From Novosphingobium sp. MD-1 (GTDB lineage: Bacteria > Pseudomonadota > Alphaproteobacteria > Sphingomonadales > Sphingomonadaceae): a DNA stretch of 64,000 nucleotides. Shown here in pieces: positions 27,333 through 36,084 of the stretch (positions are counted from its first letter, which is position 1; each line of letters opens with the position of its first letter). Below the pieces are notes generated by a model. That model searched no databases. It was not told the origin of the DNA and saw only the letters and a program-made list of their open reading frames with translations. The stretch is taken from the NCBI RefSeq assembly GCF_001014975.1, contig NZ_BBXA01000034.1:124001-188000 (forward strand), given 5' to 3'. Both the position numbers and the translations under genes were made by a program.

Positions 27333-28187
27333 ATGAAGCACCCGGTTGCCGTTTCGATCACGACCCTGTCCATCGCCCCCGTCCTGTTCGGCGCGATGCT
27401 GGCGACGGGCGCGTGCAGCAAACCGGCACCAGCCACGCAGCCGGGCGCGGCGGCGTCCTCGTCGCACGCGCTGACCGCCCCCCCGGCGCCGCCCGCCCAG
27501 CCCCAGCCCGTACCGGGCGTGGCGCGCAAGGTTTCCGAAAACAACGATCTCTACGAGTTCGACTATGCCTATCCGGCGGCGGCCGGCGCGATCCCGGCGC
27601 TGCGCGACCAGCTCGACAAGGACCTGATCGAGAAGAAGCAGGGCCTGGTCAAAGAAGCCAGCGACGACCGCAAGGAAGCCAAGGCGAACGACTATCCCTT
27701 CCACGCCCATTCGCTTTCGCTCGACTGGAAGGTCGTGACCGACCTGCCCGGCTGGCTGAGCCTGTCGACGATCGTGGGCAGCTATTCGGGCGGCGCACAC
27801 CCGAACTACGTCTATGACACGGTTTTGTGGGACAAGGCCGCCGGTCAGCGCCGTGGCGTGGCAGACCTGTTCACCTCGAAAGCCGCGCTGTCGCAGGCGA
27901 TCCGCCAGCCGTTCTGCGCCGAACTCAACCGCCAGCGCGCAAAGAAGCGCGGCGAAGCCGTGCCCGCGAACAGCGATTCCGAATTCGACGCCTGCATCGA
28001 TCCGGTGGGCGAGACGGTGATCCTGGGGTCGGCCGGCAAGCAGGGCTTCGACCGCATCGGCGTGCTGGTGGCGCCATACGATGCCGGCCCCTATGCCGAA
28101 GGCTCGTATGAAGTGACCGTCCCGGTGACGAGCGCGGTGCTTGCCGCGGTGAAGCCGGAATACCGGGCCGCATTCAGGACGCGATGA
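27333..28187 (+). CDS. Exported DUF4163/DUF3298-like protein
   Basis: The 284-residue protein has an N-terminal signal with the end ATGACSKP, which is at best a non-canonical lipobox, then an Ala/Pro-rich linker (about 35-62). The body carries LSLSTIVGSYSGGAHPNYVYDTVLWD, the phrase typical of DUF3298 domains of RsiV/PdaC-like proteins. Relatives bind lysozyme or deacetylate peptidoglycan, but no deacetylase domain follows here, so no activity is assigned. A GAGAGGAA ribosome site precedes the ATG. It is divergent from the aminopeptidase gene. Confidence 0.75.
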   Translation: MKHPVAVSITTLSIAPVLFGAMLATGACSKPAPATQPGAAASSSHALTAPPAPPAQPQPVPGVARKVSENNDLYEFDYAYPAAAGAIPALRDQLDKDLIEKKQGLVKEASDDRKEAKANDYPFHAHSLSLDWKVVTDLPGWLSLSTIVGSYSGGAHPNYVYDTVLWDKAAGQRRGVADLFTSKAALSQAIRQPFCAELNRQRAKKRGEAVPANSDSEFDACIDPVGETVILGSAGKQGFDRIGVLVAPYDAGPYAEGSYEVTVPVTSAVLAAVKPEYRAAFRTR

Positions 28188-28224
28188 TCTCGCATTTTCG
28201 CGGGACACGCGCTATATAGCCCGC

Positions 28225-29055
28225 ATGACCCAGTATGTGATCGCAGACGATACCGAAGTCCTCCCGCGCGACGGGACCATCAAGCTTCATGGCCCGGCCG
28301 GGTTCGAGGGCATGCGCAAGGCCGGCCGCCTTGCCGCCGAAATCCTCGACGCGCTGGCCCCGCTGGTGCAGCCGGGCGTGACCACGGCTGCGCTGGACGA
28401 CGTGGTGCGGCAGATGACGCTGGACGCCGGCGCCGTGCCCGCCACGATGGGCTATCGCGGCTATGCGCATTCGTGCTGCATCTCGATCAACCATGTCGTG
28501 TGCCACGGCATCCCTTCGGACAAGACGCTGAAGGACGGCGATATCGTCAATATCGACGTGACCCCGCTGCTGGACGGCTGGCATGGCGATTCCAGCCGCA
28601 TGTACCTGGTCGGCGACGTGCCGCTGAAGGCGCGGCGGCTGGTGGACGTGACTTACGAATGCCTGATGATCGGCATCGAACACGCCAGGCCCGGCGCGCG
28701 GCTGGGCGATATCGGCGCGGCGATCCAGGCCCATGCCGAACGGCAGCGCTATGGCGTGGTGCGCGACTTCTGCGGGCACGGGCTGGGCCGCCAGTTCCAC
28801 GACGCGCCGGAAGTGGTCCATGTCGGCCGCCCCGGCACCGGCCCCGAACTGCGCCCGGGCATGTTCTTCACGATCGAGCCGATGATCAACCTGGGCAAGC
28901 CCGCCGTGAAGATTCTCGACGACGGCTGGACGGCGGTGACGCGCGACCGTTCGCTTTCGGCGCAGTTCGAACATTCCATCGGCATCACCGAGGATGGCTG
29001 CGAGATTTTCACGGCCAGCCCGAAGGGACTTCACCGACCGCCCTATTCGGCCTGA
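28225..29055 (+). CDS. map: Type I methionine aminopeptidase
   Basis: Map removes the initiator methionine from nascent proteins. The 276-residue protein has every metal or catalytic residue of the family: His94 in NHVVCHGIP, Asp111, Asp122, His185 in CGHGLGRQFH, Glu218 in TIEPM and Glu249 in QFEHS. Spacing matches the standard type Ia enzyme with about 20 extra residues at the N-terminus. It stands alone, with a short gap after the DUF3298 gene. Confidence 0.97.
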   Translation: MTQYVIADDTEVLPRDGTIKLHGPAGFEGMRKAGRLAAEILDALAPLVQPGVTTAALDDVVRQMTLDAGAVPATMGYRGYAHSCCISINHVVCHGIPSDKTLKDGDIVNIDVTPLLDGWHGDSSRMYLVGDVPLKARRLVDVTYECLMIGIEHARPGARLGDIGAAIQAHAERQRYGVVRDFCGHGLGRQFHDAPEVVHVGRPGTGPELRPGMFFTIEPMINLGKPAVKILDDGWTAVTRDRSLSAQFEHSIGITEDGCEIFTASPKGLHRPPYSA

Positions 29056-29356
29056 AGGTCGCTTCGGGCGGTCTGCCTGCCTGCTTTTTGAGCAGGGCTG
29101 CGCAAATTTTATGCATCTTTCGATCAACCGCGCGCAACTTGCAAAATGTTGCCCGCGGGCTGCCGATTCAATTCTTTCGCCACCCCCCGATTTTCCCGCT
29201 TTCCCGCCCTGCGGCGATGGCCTAGTGCAATCAAACAGCGCGTGGCACGATTCTTGTTAGTACCGTGTCACAGGGACAACCGCCGGACTCTGGCGCGAAC
29301 AAGGTCGCAGATCGTGTCGCTTGGAGTTTGGCCCGTGTTGCAGGGGTCTGAACGAC
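29056..29356 (+). promoter_or_regulatory. map-glnB intergenic region with sigma-54 promoter
   Basis: This 301-base gap holds no gene. TGGCACGATTCTTGTT at 29243-29258 matches the sigma-54 consensus TGGCACG-N4-TTGCW with one change, the -12 GC reading GT, and correct GG-N10 spacing. It would start transcription near 29268, about 90 bases before glnB. A small hairpin CCTGCT/AGCAGG lies just after map. NtrC sites are expected upstream, but I could not identify a convincing pair in the AT-rich stretch at 29105-29150. Confidence 0.75.
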
Positions 29357-29695
29357 GTGAAAAAGGTCGAGGCGATCATCAAGCCCTTCAAGCTCGATGA
29401 AGTGAAGGAAGCGCTCCACGAAATCGGCGTTTCGGGTATTACAGTCACGGAAGCCAAGGGTTTCGGGCGCCAGAAGGGCCATACCGAACTTTATCGCGGC
29501 GCAGAATACGTCGTGGACTTTCTGCCGAAAGTGAAGCTCGAAGTCGTGGTGGCAGACGCCCTGGTCGACCGGGTGGTGGAGGCGATCGCCGCCGCCGCAC
29601 AGACCGGCCGCATCGGCGATGGCAAGATTTTCGTGATCCCCGTGGAAGGCGTGCTGCGCATCCGCACCGGCGAACGCGATGACGCCGCCCTCTGA
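29357..29695 (+). CDS. glnB: Nitrogen regulatory protein PII
   Basis: PII senses 2-oxoglutarate, ATP/ADP and, through uridylylation, glutamine. It controls glutamine synthetase adenylylation and NtrB. Starting at GTG 29357 the protein has the canonical 112 residues. The T-loop GFGRQKGHTELYRGAEYVVD carries the uridylylation site Tyr51, and the B-loop TGRIGDGKIFV is intact. A longer frame begins 12 codons earlier but is atypical. It is followed by glnA and preceded by the sigma-54 promoter. Confidence 0.97.
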   Translation: MKKVEAIIKPFKLDEVKEALHEIGVSGITVTEAKGFGRQKGHTELYRGAEYVVDFLPKVKLEVVVADALVDRVVEAIAAAAQTGRIGDGKIFVIPVEGVLRIRTGERDDAAL

Positions 29696-29720
29696 CAGGG
29701 CGGTTTTCTGACAGGCTTGT

Positions 29721-29754
29721 CCGCCTGCCCGGCGCCACGGAGCCGGGCGGGCGG
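29721..29754 (+). other. glnB-glnA intergenic hairpin
   Basis: A 13-base stem (29721-29733 with 29742-29754, one G-T pair) and an 8-base loop lies between glnB and glnA. No run of T follows, so it is unlikely to be a full terminator. It could stabilise or separate the glnB and glnA messages. Confidence 0.5.
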
Positions 29755-29848
29755 GCTCCCTCTTGGGAGGCTGGCTCAGGGACCGTCAGCCTTCAAGAGA
29801 CTATCACCCCGCATGCCCCGATGAGGGGGGCAAGAAGAAGGACCAGCG

Positions 29849-31258
29849 ATGGCAAGTGCAAAGGACATCCTCGCCCGTATCAAGGACGAGGAAATCGAGT
29901 GGGTCGATCTCCGCTTCACCGATCCCAAGGGCAAGTGGCAGCACCTGACCATGGTTGCTTCCATCCTGGGTGAAGACGAACTCGAAGACGGCCTGATGTT
30001 CGACGGTTCGTCGATCGAAGGCTGGAAGGCCATCAACGAATCCGACATGATCCTCAAGCCGGATCTCGACGCGGTCTACATCGATCCGTTCAGCGCGACG
30101 CCGATGATGATCCTGGTCTGCGACATCGTCGAACCCTCGACCGGCGAACTCTATGCCCGCGACCCGCGTTCGACCGCGAAGCGCGCCGAAGCCTTCGTCA
30201 AGTCCTCGGGCATCGGCGATACCGTCTATGTCGGTCCGGAAGCCGAGTTCTTCGTGTTCGACGACGTGAAGTTCTACGACGGCTACAACGGCAACGGCTT
30301 CTCGATCGACGACATCGAACTGCCGACCAATTCGAACAAGGATTACGAAGGCGGCAACCTGGCGCACCGTCCGCGCGCCAAGGGCGGCTACTTCCCGGTC
30401 GCCCCGGTCGACAGCCTGGTCGATGTGCGTGGCGAAATGGTCTCGACCATGATCGAGATGGGCCTGCCCTGCGACAAGCATCACCACGAAGTGGCCTCGG
30501 CGCAGCACGAACTGGGCCTGACCTTCGGCACGCTCGTGACCACCGCCGATCGCATGCAGGTCTACAAGTACGTGGTGCAGCAGGTCGCGCATGCCTATGG
30601 CAAGACCGCCACGTTCATGCCGAAGCCGATCAAGACCGACAACGGTTCGGGCATGCACACCCACATCTCGATCTGGGACGCGGGCAAGCCCCTGTTCGCC
30701 GGCAACGGCTATGCCGGCCTGTCGGACATGTGCCTGTACTTCATCGGCGGCGTGATCAAGCACGCCAAGGCGCTGAACGCCTTCACCAACCCGACCACCA
30801 ACAGCTACAAGCGCCTGGTGCCGGGCTATGAAGCCCCCGTGCTGCTCGCCTATTCGGCGCGCAACCGTTCGGCTTCGTGCCGCATCCCCTATGGCGCCGG
30901 CGACAAGGCCAAGCGCGTGGAATTCCGCTTCCCCGACGCGATGGCCAACCCCTACCTGTGCTACGCCGCGCTGCTCATGGCCGGTCTCGACGGGATCAAG
31001 AACAAGATCCACCCGGGCGAAGCGATGGACAAGAACCTTTACGATCTGCCGCCGGAAGAACTCGCCGCCGTGCCGACCGTCTGCGGTTCGCTGCGCGAAG
31101 CGCTGGACGCGCTGAGCGCCGACCACGACTTCCTGATCCAGGGTGGCGTGTTCACCAAGGACCAGATCGAAGCCTACATCGAACTGAAGTGGCCGGAAGT
31201 GATGCGCTGGGAAACCACGCCGTCGGCCGTCGAGTTCGACATGTACTACAGCGCCTGA
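29849..31258 (+). CDS. glnA: Glutamine synthetase type I
   Basis: GlnA makes glutamine from glutamate, ammonia and ATP as a dodecamer. The 469-residue protein shows MFDGSSIEGW (beta-grasp and Asp loop), GPEAEFFVFD with metal-binding glutamates, the KHHHEVASAQHE segment, NGSGMHTHIS and the RVEFRFPDAMANPY core. Tyr398 in KNLYDLPPEE is the adenylylation site, so activity should be controlled through GlnE and PII. It is 153 bases downstream of glnB and ends in a strong terminator. Confidence 0.98.
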   Translation: MASAKDILARIKDEEIEWVDLRFTDPKGKWQHLTMVASILGEDELEDGLMFDGSSIEGWKAINESDMILKPDLDAVYIDPFSATPMMILVCDIVEPSTGELYARDPRSTAKRAEAFVKSSGIGDTVYVGPEAEFFVFDDVKFYDGYNGNGFSIDDIELPTNSNKDYEGGNLAHRPRAKGGYFPVAPVDSLVDVRGEMVSTMIEMGLPCDKHHHEVASAQHELGLTFGTLVTTADRMQVYKYVVQQVAHAYGKTATFMPKPIKTDNGSGMHTHISIWDAGKPLFAGNGYAGLSDMCLYFIGGVIKHAKALNAFTNPTTNSYKRLVPGYEAPVLLAYSARNRSASCRIPYGAGDKAKRVEFRFPDAMANPYLCYAALLMAGLDGIKNKIHPGEAMDKNLYDLPPEELAAVPTVCGSLREALDALSADHDFLIQGGVFTKDQIEAYIELKWPEVMRWETTPSAVEFDMYYSA

Positions 31259-31291
31259 TCCACGCCGCCCGCAAGGGACACGATCACCAGG

Positions 31292-31328
31292 GGGCGTCCG
31301 GACTTCGGTCCGGGCGCCCTTTGCTTTG
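31292..31328 (+). terminator. Rho-independent terminator of glnA
   Basis: A 12-base GC-rich stem (31292-31303 paired with 31308-31319) closes a TTCG tetraloop and is followed by TTTGCTTT. The stem has one G-T pair. It begins 33 bases after the glnA stop codon. Confidence 0.9.
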
Positions 31329-31364
31329 GCGATTGTATCGCTTGCAAAGACGGAGCGCGGAAAG

Positions 31365-31444
31365 CCCACTCCGCTGCGCCTAACGCCGCCTGCGGCGGCG
31401 CAAGTCTCGTTCCCCTCCCGCTGGCGGGAGGGGTTTGGGGTGGG
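31365..31444. repeat. Palindromic repeat family 1, copy B (inverted)
   Basis: This copy is the reverse complement of copy A with a few changes: it starts CCCACTCCGCTGCG, contains the CGCAAGTCTCG spacer and the CCCCTCCCGC/GCGGGAGGGG hairpin, and ends GGGGTGGG. It follows the glnA terminator. Its translation gives the PLRLTPPAAAQ string that falsely lengthens the next gene. Confidence 0.85.
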
Positions 31445-31529
31445 AAACTCCACGAGGCAGACTGGAAGGGTGCACGCCGCCCACCCCGTGTCACTGGCCT
31501 GCGCCGGCCATAACGCCTATCGGTGGGCG

Positions 31530-31961
31530 ATGGCCCGCCAGTATGATTTCCGCCCTGCCCGCGCCCTGCGCATCCACTGCCCCGTGGCGGAGCCGGTCCT
31601 GGCGCGCCTGCTCGCGGGCGATCACCAAGCGCTGGAGGACGACCCGGCGCTGGCGGCCATGCTCGCGATCGTGCGGGGCGATAATCCACTGGGCGATTTC
31701 GGTCTCTATCGCGGCGTCATGGAGCTCGCGCCCGGCTGGGAGCTGTTCACGCCGACGGCCACTGCCCGCCCCACGGCCGGCGCCGCCGATGAAAACGCGG
31801 TGTCATCCACCGTGATCCTGACCGTCCACCTGCCGCACGATGCGCCGCAGGACCGGATCGATGCCGCGATCGGCGCGATCCTGCGCGCCCATCCCTGGGA
31901 AGTGCCGGTGATCGAGCTGACCGAAACCCGGCTGGTAACGCGCGCGCCGGAAGCGGGCTGA
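31530..31961 (+). CDS. Hypothetical protein
   Basis: This 143-residue protein is not recognised. The ATG at 31530 is chosen because the longer frame upstream is only the translation of the palindromic repeat. It has no signal peptide or membrane helix and looks like a compact alpha/beta protein. It ends with HPWEVPVIELTETRLV, which resembles in style the C-terminal His-Pro-Trp/Tyr-Glu turn of small trimeric proteins such as CutA or the Nif3 insert domain. This is only a loose similarity. It converges with the GGDEF/EAL gene. Confidence 0.6.
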   Translation: MARQYDFRPARALRIHCPVAEPVLARLLAGDHQALEDDPALAAMLAIVRGDNPLGDFGLYRGVMELAPGWELFTPTATARPTAGAADENAVSSTVILTVHLPHDAPQDRIDAAIGAILRAHPWEVPVIELTETRLVTRAPEAG

Positions 31962-31971
31962 AAGCGGGTGC

Positions 31972-34266
31972 TTACCCGACGAGCCGCCGCGTAGCGCTCT
32001 CCTGGGCGTCGCGGGTCAACAGCGCGAACGCCTCCTGCGGCGCGAGCGCGGCCCAGAACAGGTGCCCCTGCACCAGCTCGCAGCCGGCCGCCTGGACGAG
32101 CTGGCGCTGGACATCGGTTTCGACGCCTTCGGCCACGACCTTCATCCGCAAGGTATGGCCGAGCGAGACGATCGCGCAGAGGATCGAGTGGGCGTCGACA
32201 TCGCCTTCGACATTCTGCACGAACGACCGGTCGATCTTGATCCGGTCGAACTGGAACGAACGCAGGTAGCTGAGGCTCGAATAGCCGATGCCGAAATCGT
32301 CGAGCGCGATGCGGAAGCCCATGCCGTTGAGTTCGCGCAGCACCGAGAAAACGTGCTCGCTGCGATCCAGCATCACGCCTTCGGTGACTTCCAGCACCAC
32401 CCGGCGCGGGTCCATGCCGGTTTCGGCCAGGATGGTGCGCAGCGTGACGAGGAAATCGCTGGCCATGATCTGCAAGGGCGAGAGGTTGACCGAGATGTCG
32501 CACGGCCAGGCGTGGCATTCGTTGAACACCCGCCGCAGCACCCAGTTGCCCAGCGGGATCATCAGGCCCGCCTGTTCCGCCACGGGCACGAACAGGCCCG
32601 GCCGGATTTCCCCGCGATCGGGATGGTACCAACGCAGCAGCGCCTCGAAGCCGTGGATGCCGCCATCGGGCAGCCCGATGATAGGCTGAAACGCCACCGA
32701 CAGTTCGTCGCGCGCGATGGCGCGGCGCAGTTCCATTTCCATTTCACGCCGCAGTTTCAGGCTGGCGTCCATATCGCGAGTGAAGCGGCGGTAGCGCGCG
32801 CGGCCGCGCTGCTTGGCGCGATAGAGCGCGATATCGGCGCGGCGCAGCAGTTCGCCCGGATCCTCGCTCTGCTCCGGCCCCCAGCTGATCCCGCACGAGC
32901 AGGTGACTTCCAGCGTGTTGCCGGAAATCAGGAAGGGTTCGCGCATCAGATCCATGATCTGCGTGCCCAGCTCGTCGGCCGTAGCGCGTCCGCCGGGCGA
33001 TCGGCGCATCAGCACGAATTCGTCGCCGCCGAAGCGCGACAGGAAGTCGGTGGACGGCAAGGCCCGGCGCAGGCGCATGGCCACCTGCCGCACCAGTTCG
33101 TCGCCGACGTGATGCCCCAGCGTATCGTTGACGACCTTGAAGCTGTCGATGTCGAGATAGGCGACGAACACGTCGCCCAGGCGCTGATCGTTGATGCAGG
33201 CCGAAAGCTCCTGCCGCAGTCGCTGCATGTAATGCACGCGGTTGGGCAGGCCCGACATCGCGTCGTGCATCGCGTTGTGCTGGGCTTGCGCTTCGCTCGC
33301 CACCAGTTCGCGCGTGGTGCGCATGTGACGGCGCACGATCATCACGCCACCGAGCAGCACCCCCACGAAGAACAGGATAAAGGCCGAAAGCAGGGGCGCG
33401 GTCCGCCGGATGATCGCTTCGCCGGGGCGGCGCGCCGCCCAATCGAGCCAGCCGATGGTCTGGCCGCTGGGATCGGCGATCGGCGTGCCGTTGCGCGCCT
33501 GGTCCGCGGACGGCGGACCATCGCTCACCCGCATATCGTCGAGCAGCACCGCGCGGCTGAGTTCCTGCAGCAGGGTTTCGTCCATGGTCCGGACGAGCAG
33601 CACGTAGTTGGGAGCGCGCTGCAACAGGTCAACGTGCGAATCGGGTATGATCGCGGCGACGGTCATGATCGCCAGCCGCCCCTGGTAACGGGAAAATTCG
33701 TAAAGTCCGCGCTCCATCGGGTAGCCGCGCCGGTCGACCGGCCACTTGCCGTCTTCGAGCGTGATCCACTGCGCGATGTCTCCATCGTCCCGGCTTTCGC
33801 CGCGCGTGCGCGCGATCAGGCGGGCAACACGCGTTTGCAGGCCGGCGTAGCGGTCGGCGGGCGCATCCTCGCCCCGCTCCCACCCGCGCACCAGCGAACC
33901 ATCGGCACGCACCAGAAAAACGTGATCGGCGCGCTGGCTGCCCCAGAAGAAGTACCCGAGGTAGGTCCGCGTCCAGACCGGATCGTCGCCGAGCACCGCA
34001 TGGCGCATGGCGTCATCCCAGGTCTGCTGCAGCTTCTGCGCCGCGAGTATCCGTTTGGCCGAGCTGTCGAGATAGTGCGCGACTCGGACGCGTTCGTCGC
34101 TCTGCGCCAGTTCGTCGGCGATGCGAGTCGAGTTGCTGAACGAGGCCACCAAGGCGACCGACAACGCCACCAGCGCGAGGAAAGTGGCCACGACAATCCA
34201 ACTGGAGCGCAACACGCCCGCCGTGCGCCGCAGCGCCGTTGCCCGTGACAGATACCCAATCGCCAT
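31972..34266 (-). CDS. Membrane c-di-GMP protein with CHASE4-like, GGDEF and EAL domains
   Basis: This 764-residue inner-membrane protein likely both makes and degrades cyclic di-GMP. A membrane helix (about 22-44) precedes a periplasmic CHASE4-like sensor (about 48-290) containing WDDAMRHAV and ADHVFLVRADGSLV. A second helix follows at about 293-312. The diguanylate cyclase domain has an intact RFGGDEF (about 410-416). The phosphodiesterase domain has EALLRW (about 538), LEVTE, DDFGIGYSSL (about 654) and VAEGVET. No inhibitory RxxD is obvious just before GGDEF. It is divergent from an aldehyde dehydrogenase gene. Confidence 0.92.
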   Translation of the reverse strand: MAIGYLSRATALRRTAGVLRSSWIVVATFLALVALSVALVASFSNSTRIADELAQSDERVRVAHYLDSSAKRILAAQKLQQTWDDAMRHAVLGDDPVWTRTYLGYFFWGSQRADHVFLVRADGSLVRGWERGEDAPADRYAGLQTRVARLIARTRGESRDDGDIAQWITLEDGKWPVDRRGYPMERGLYEFSRYQGRLAIMTVAAIIPDSHVDLLQRAPNYVLLVRTMDETLLQELSRAVLLDDMRVSDGPPSADQARNGTPIADPSGQTIGWLDWAARRPGEAIIRRTAPLLSAFILFFVGVLLGGVMIVRRHMRTTRELVASEAQAQHNAMHDAMSGLPNRVHYMQRLRQELSACINDQRLGDVFVAYLDIDSFKVVNDTLGHHVGDELVRQVAMRLRRALPSTDFLSRFGGDEFVLMRRSPGGRATADELGTQIMDLMREPFLISGNTLEVTCSCGISWGPEQSEDPGELLRRADIALYRAKQRGRARYRRFTRDMDASLKLRREMEMELRRAIARDELSVAFQPIIGLPDGGIHGFEALLRWYHPDRGEIRPGLFVPVAEQAGLMIPLGNWVLRRVFNECHAWPCDISVNLSPLQIMASDFLVTLRTILAETGMDPRRVVLEVTEGVMLDRSEHVFSVLRELNGMGFRIALDDFGIGYSSLSYLRSFQFDRIKIDRSFVQNVEGDVDAHSILCAIVSLGHTLRMKVVAEGVETDVQRQLVQAAGCELVQGHLFWAALAPQEAFALLTRDAQESATRRLVG

Positions 34267-34431
34267 GCATCGGGACGGTAGAGGCCCTATCCGAACAAAT
34301 GGTTAGCGCGGCACTATCCATCGCCAACGATTTTGCACGTCCGGACGGTTGCAATCGGCTACTCAAACTTGCAAATCTGCGATGGCCTTCCTAATTGTTC
34401 GTAAGACTAACTTTTTCAGCGGGAGTAAGAT
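34267..34431. promoter_or_regulatory. Divergent promoter region with CGTCCGGACG palindrome
   Basis: The 165-base gap between the c-di-GMP gene and the aldehyde dehydrogenase is AT-richer than the coding DNA. It holds a perfect 10-base palindrome CGTCCGGACG (34338-34347) and three TTGCA pentamers at 34333, 34349 and 34369. A GGGAG ribosome site lies 9-13 bases before the dehydrogenase ATG. No regulator gene is adjacent that could be matched to it. Confidence 0.4.
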
Positions 34432-35859
34432 ATGCGCGAAAGGCTTCAGCACTATATCGACGGCAAATGGGTCGACAGCGAGGGCGGCCGTCGCCACGAG
34501 GTCATCAATCCCGCCACCGAGGAACCCTGCGCGGTCGTGACGCTGGGCAGCCAAGCCGATGTCGACAAGGCCGTTGCCGCCGCCAAGCGCGCCTTCGCCA
34601 CGTTCAGCAAGACGACGGTGGCCGAGCGCAAGGCGCTGCTGGAGCGCATCATCGCCGAATACAAGAAGCGCATCCCCGATTTCGCCGCCGCGATCAGCGA
34701 GGAAATGGGCGCACCCGTCAGCTTCGCCGGCACGGCGCAGGTTGGCGCGGGCATCGGCTACATGCTGGGCACGCTGGAAGCGCTGGACGGCTTCGAATGG
34801 GAAGAAGCGATTCCCGGCACGCCCAACGCGCGCATGGTTCACGAACCCGTCGGCGTGGTCGCGGCGATCACGCCGTGGAACTGGCCGCTCAACCAGATCT
34901 GCGCCAAGATCGCGCCGTGCATCGCGGCGGGCAACACCGTGGTGCTCAAGCCTTCGGAAGAATGCCCGACCAACGCGGCGATCTTCGCCGAAGTGCTGGA
35001 CGCGGCCGGCGTTCCGGCAGGCGTGTTCAACCTCGTGCAGGGTGATGGCCCCGGCGTGGGCGTGGCGCTGACCGTGCATCCCGACGTGGACATGGTGAGC
35101 TTCACCGGTTCGACCCGCGCGGGCATCCAGATTGCCAAGAATGCGGCCGAAACCGTCAAGCGCGTGCATCAGGAACTGGGCGGCAAGGCGCCGAACCTCG
35201 TGCTCGAAGACGCCGATTTCGCCACCCACCTGCCGCCGACGCTGCAGGGCGTGGTTGCCAACACCGGCCAGAGCTGCATCGCGCCGACCCGCCTGCTTGT
35301 CCCCGCGGCGCGCAAGGCCGAAGCCGAGGCGTTCGTGAAGAACTACTTCGCGGCCGTGAAGGTCGGCAGCCCGGCTGACGAAGGCGCGCATATCGGCCCC
35401 GTGGTCAACAAGGCGCAGTGGAGCAAGGTGCAGAGCCTGATCGACGCCTCGATCTCCGAAGGCGCGAACCTGCTGGAAGGCGGCCCCGGCCTGCCGGACA
35501 ACGTCAACCGCGGCTATTTCATCCGCCCGACGGTGTTTTCCGACGTGACGCCGGACATGACCATCTTCAAGGAGGAAACCTTCGGCCCGGTGGCGACGAT
35601 CACCACCTATACCGACCTCGATGAGGCGATCGATCTGGCCAACAAGACCAGCTACGGCCTGTCTGCCACCGTCAGCGGCACGCCGGAATCGGCCGCCGAC
35701 GTGGTCGGCCAGCTGCGCGCGGGCCTGGTCACGGTGAACGGCTGGGCCGGCGTGAAGGGCGGCGCGTTCGGTGGCTACAAGCAGTCGGGCAACGGCCGCG
35801 AGGGCGGCAAGTACGGCCTCAAGGACTTCATGGAAGTGAAGACGATCGCCCAGTTCTGA
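34432..35859 (+). CDS. NAD(P)-dependent aldehyde dehydrogenase
   Basis: This 475-residue enzyme oxidises an aldehyde to the acid. The general base Glu248 (QELGGKAPN) and nucleophile Cys282 (GQSCIAPTR) are present, with the cofactor motif FTGSTRAG and the proline-tryptophan TPWNWPL segment. The closest phrasing is of the broad aldehyde dehydrogenase group often found next to alcohol or terpene degradation genes. The substrate is not assignable. It is monocistronic, ending in a strong terminator. Confidence 0.9.
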   Translation: MRERLQHYIDGKWVDSEGGRRHEVINPATEEPCAVVTLGSQADVDKAVAAAKRAFATFSKTTVAERKALLERIIAEYKKRIPDFAAAISEEMGAPVSFAGTAQVGAGIGYMLGTLEALDGFEWEEAIPGTPNARMVHEPVGVVAAITPWNWPLNQICAKIAPCIAAGNTVVLKPSEECPTNAAIFAEVLDAAGVPAGVFNLVQGDGPGVGVALTVHPDVDMVSFTGSTRAGIQIAKNAAETVKRVHQELGGKAPNLVLEDADFATHLPPTLQGVVANTGQSCIAPTRLLVPAARKAEAEAFVKNYFAAVKVGSPADEGAHIGPVVNKAQWSKVQSLIDASISEGANLLEGGPGLPDNVNRGYFIRPTVFSDVTPDMTIFKEETFGPVATITTYTDLDEAIDLANKTSYGLSATVSGTPESAADVVGQLRAGLVTVNGWAGVKGGAFGGYKQSGNGREGGKYGLKDFMEVKTIAQF

Positions 35860-35893
35860 TTTCCAGATTCTGATTTCCGGTACGCCGGAACGA

Positions 35894-35931
35894 AAGGGCC
35901 GGTGCTTCCGCAGGGAAGCGCCGGCCTTTGC
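35894..35931. terminator. Rho-independent terminator after aldehyde dehydrogenase
   Basis: A 13-base stem (35897-35909 with 35914-35926) closes a GCAG loop and is followed by TTTG. The preceding AAAG gives a short T tract on the other strand, so it may also stop minus-strand transcripts from the glycosyltransferase gene. Confidence 0.85.
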
Positions 35932-35949
35932 CGTTCGGGTTTGGAGGAA

Positions 35950-36065
35950 CCCACCCCCACCCCTCCCGCAAGCGGGAGGGGAGAATTCGGGATATCCCCT
36001 CCCGCTTGCGGGAGGGGCAGCGAGACTTGCGCCGCCGCAGGCGGTGTTAGTCGCAGCGGGGTGGG
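35950..36065. repeat. Palindromic repeat family 1, copy C with duplicated hairpin
   Basis: This copy starts CCCACCCCCACCCC and has two tandem CCCCTCCCGC-type hairpins (about 35962-35982 and 35996-36017). The CGAGACTTGCGCC spacer and terminal CGGGGTGGG follow as in copy A. The extra hairpin is separated by GAATTCGGGATAT. It lies between the aldehyde dehydrogenase and glycosyltransferase genes, which converge. Confidence 0.85.
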
Positions 36066-36084
36066 CAGCACCCCATCGCCCGGA

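Noticed and set aside
29721..29754. Terminator between glnB and glnA
   Set aside because: The stem is strong but no T tract follows, so I recorded it only as a hairpin.
31326..31529. N-terminal extension of the hypothetical protein at 31530-31961
   Set aside because: It starts in the glnA terminator and translates palindromic repeat copy B, giving a string that recurs wherever the repeat does.
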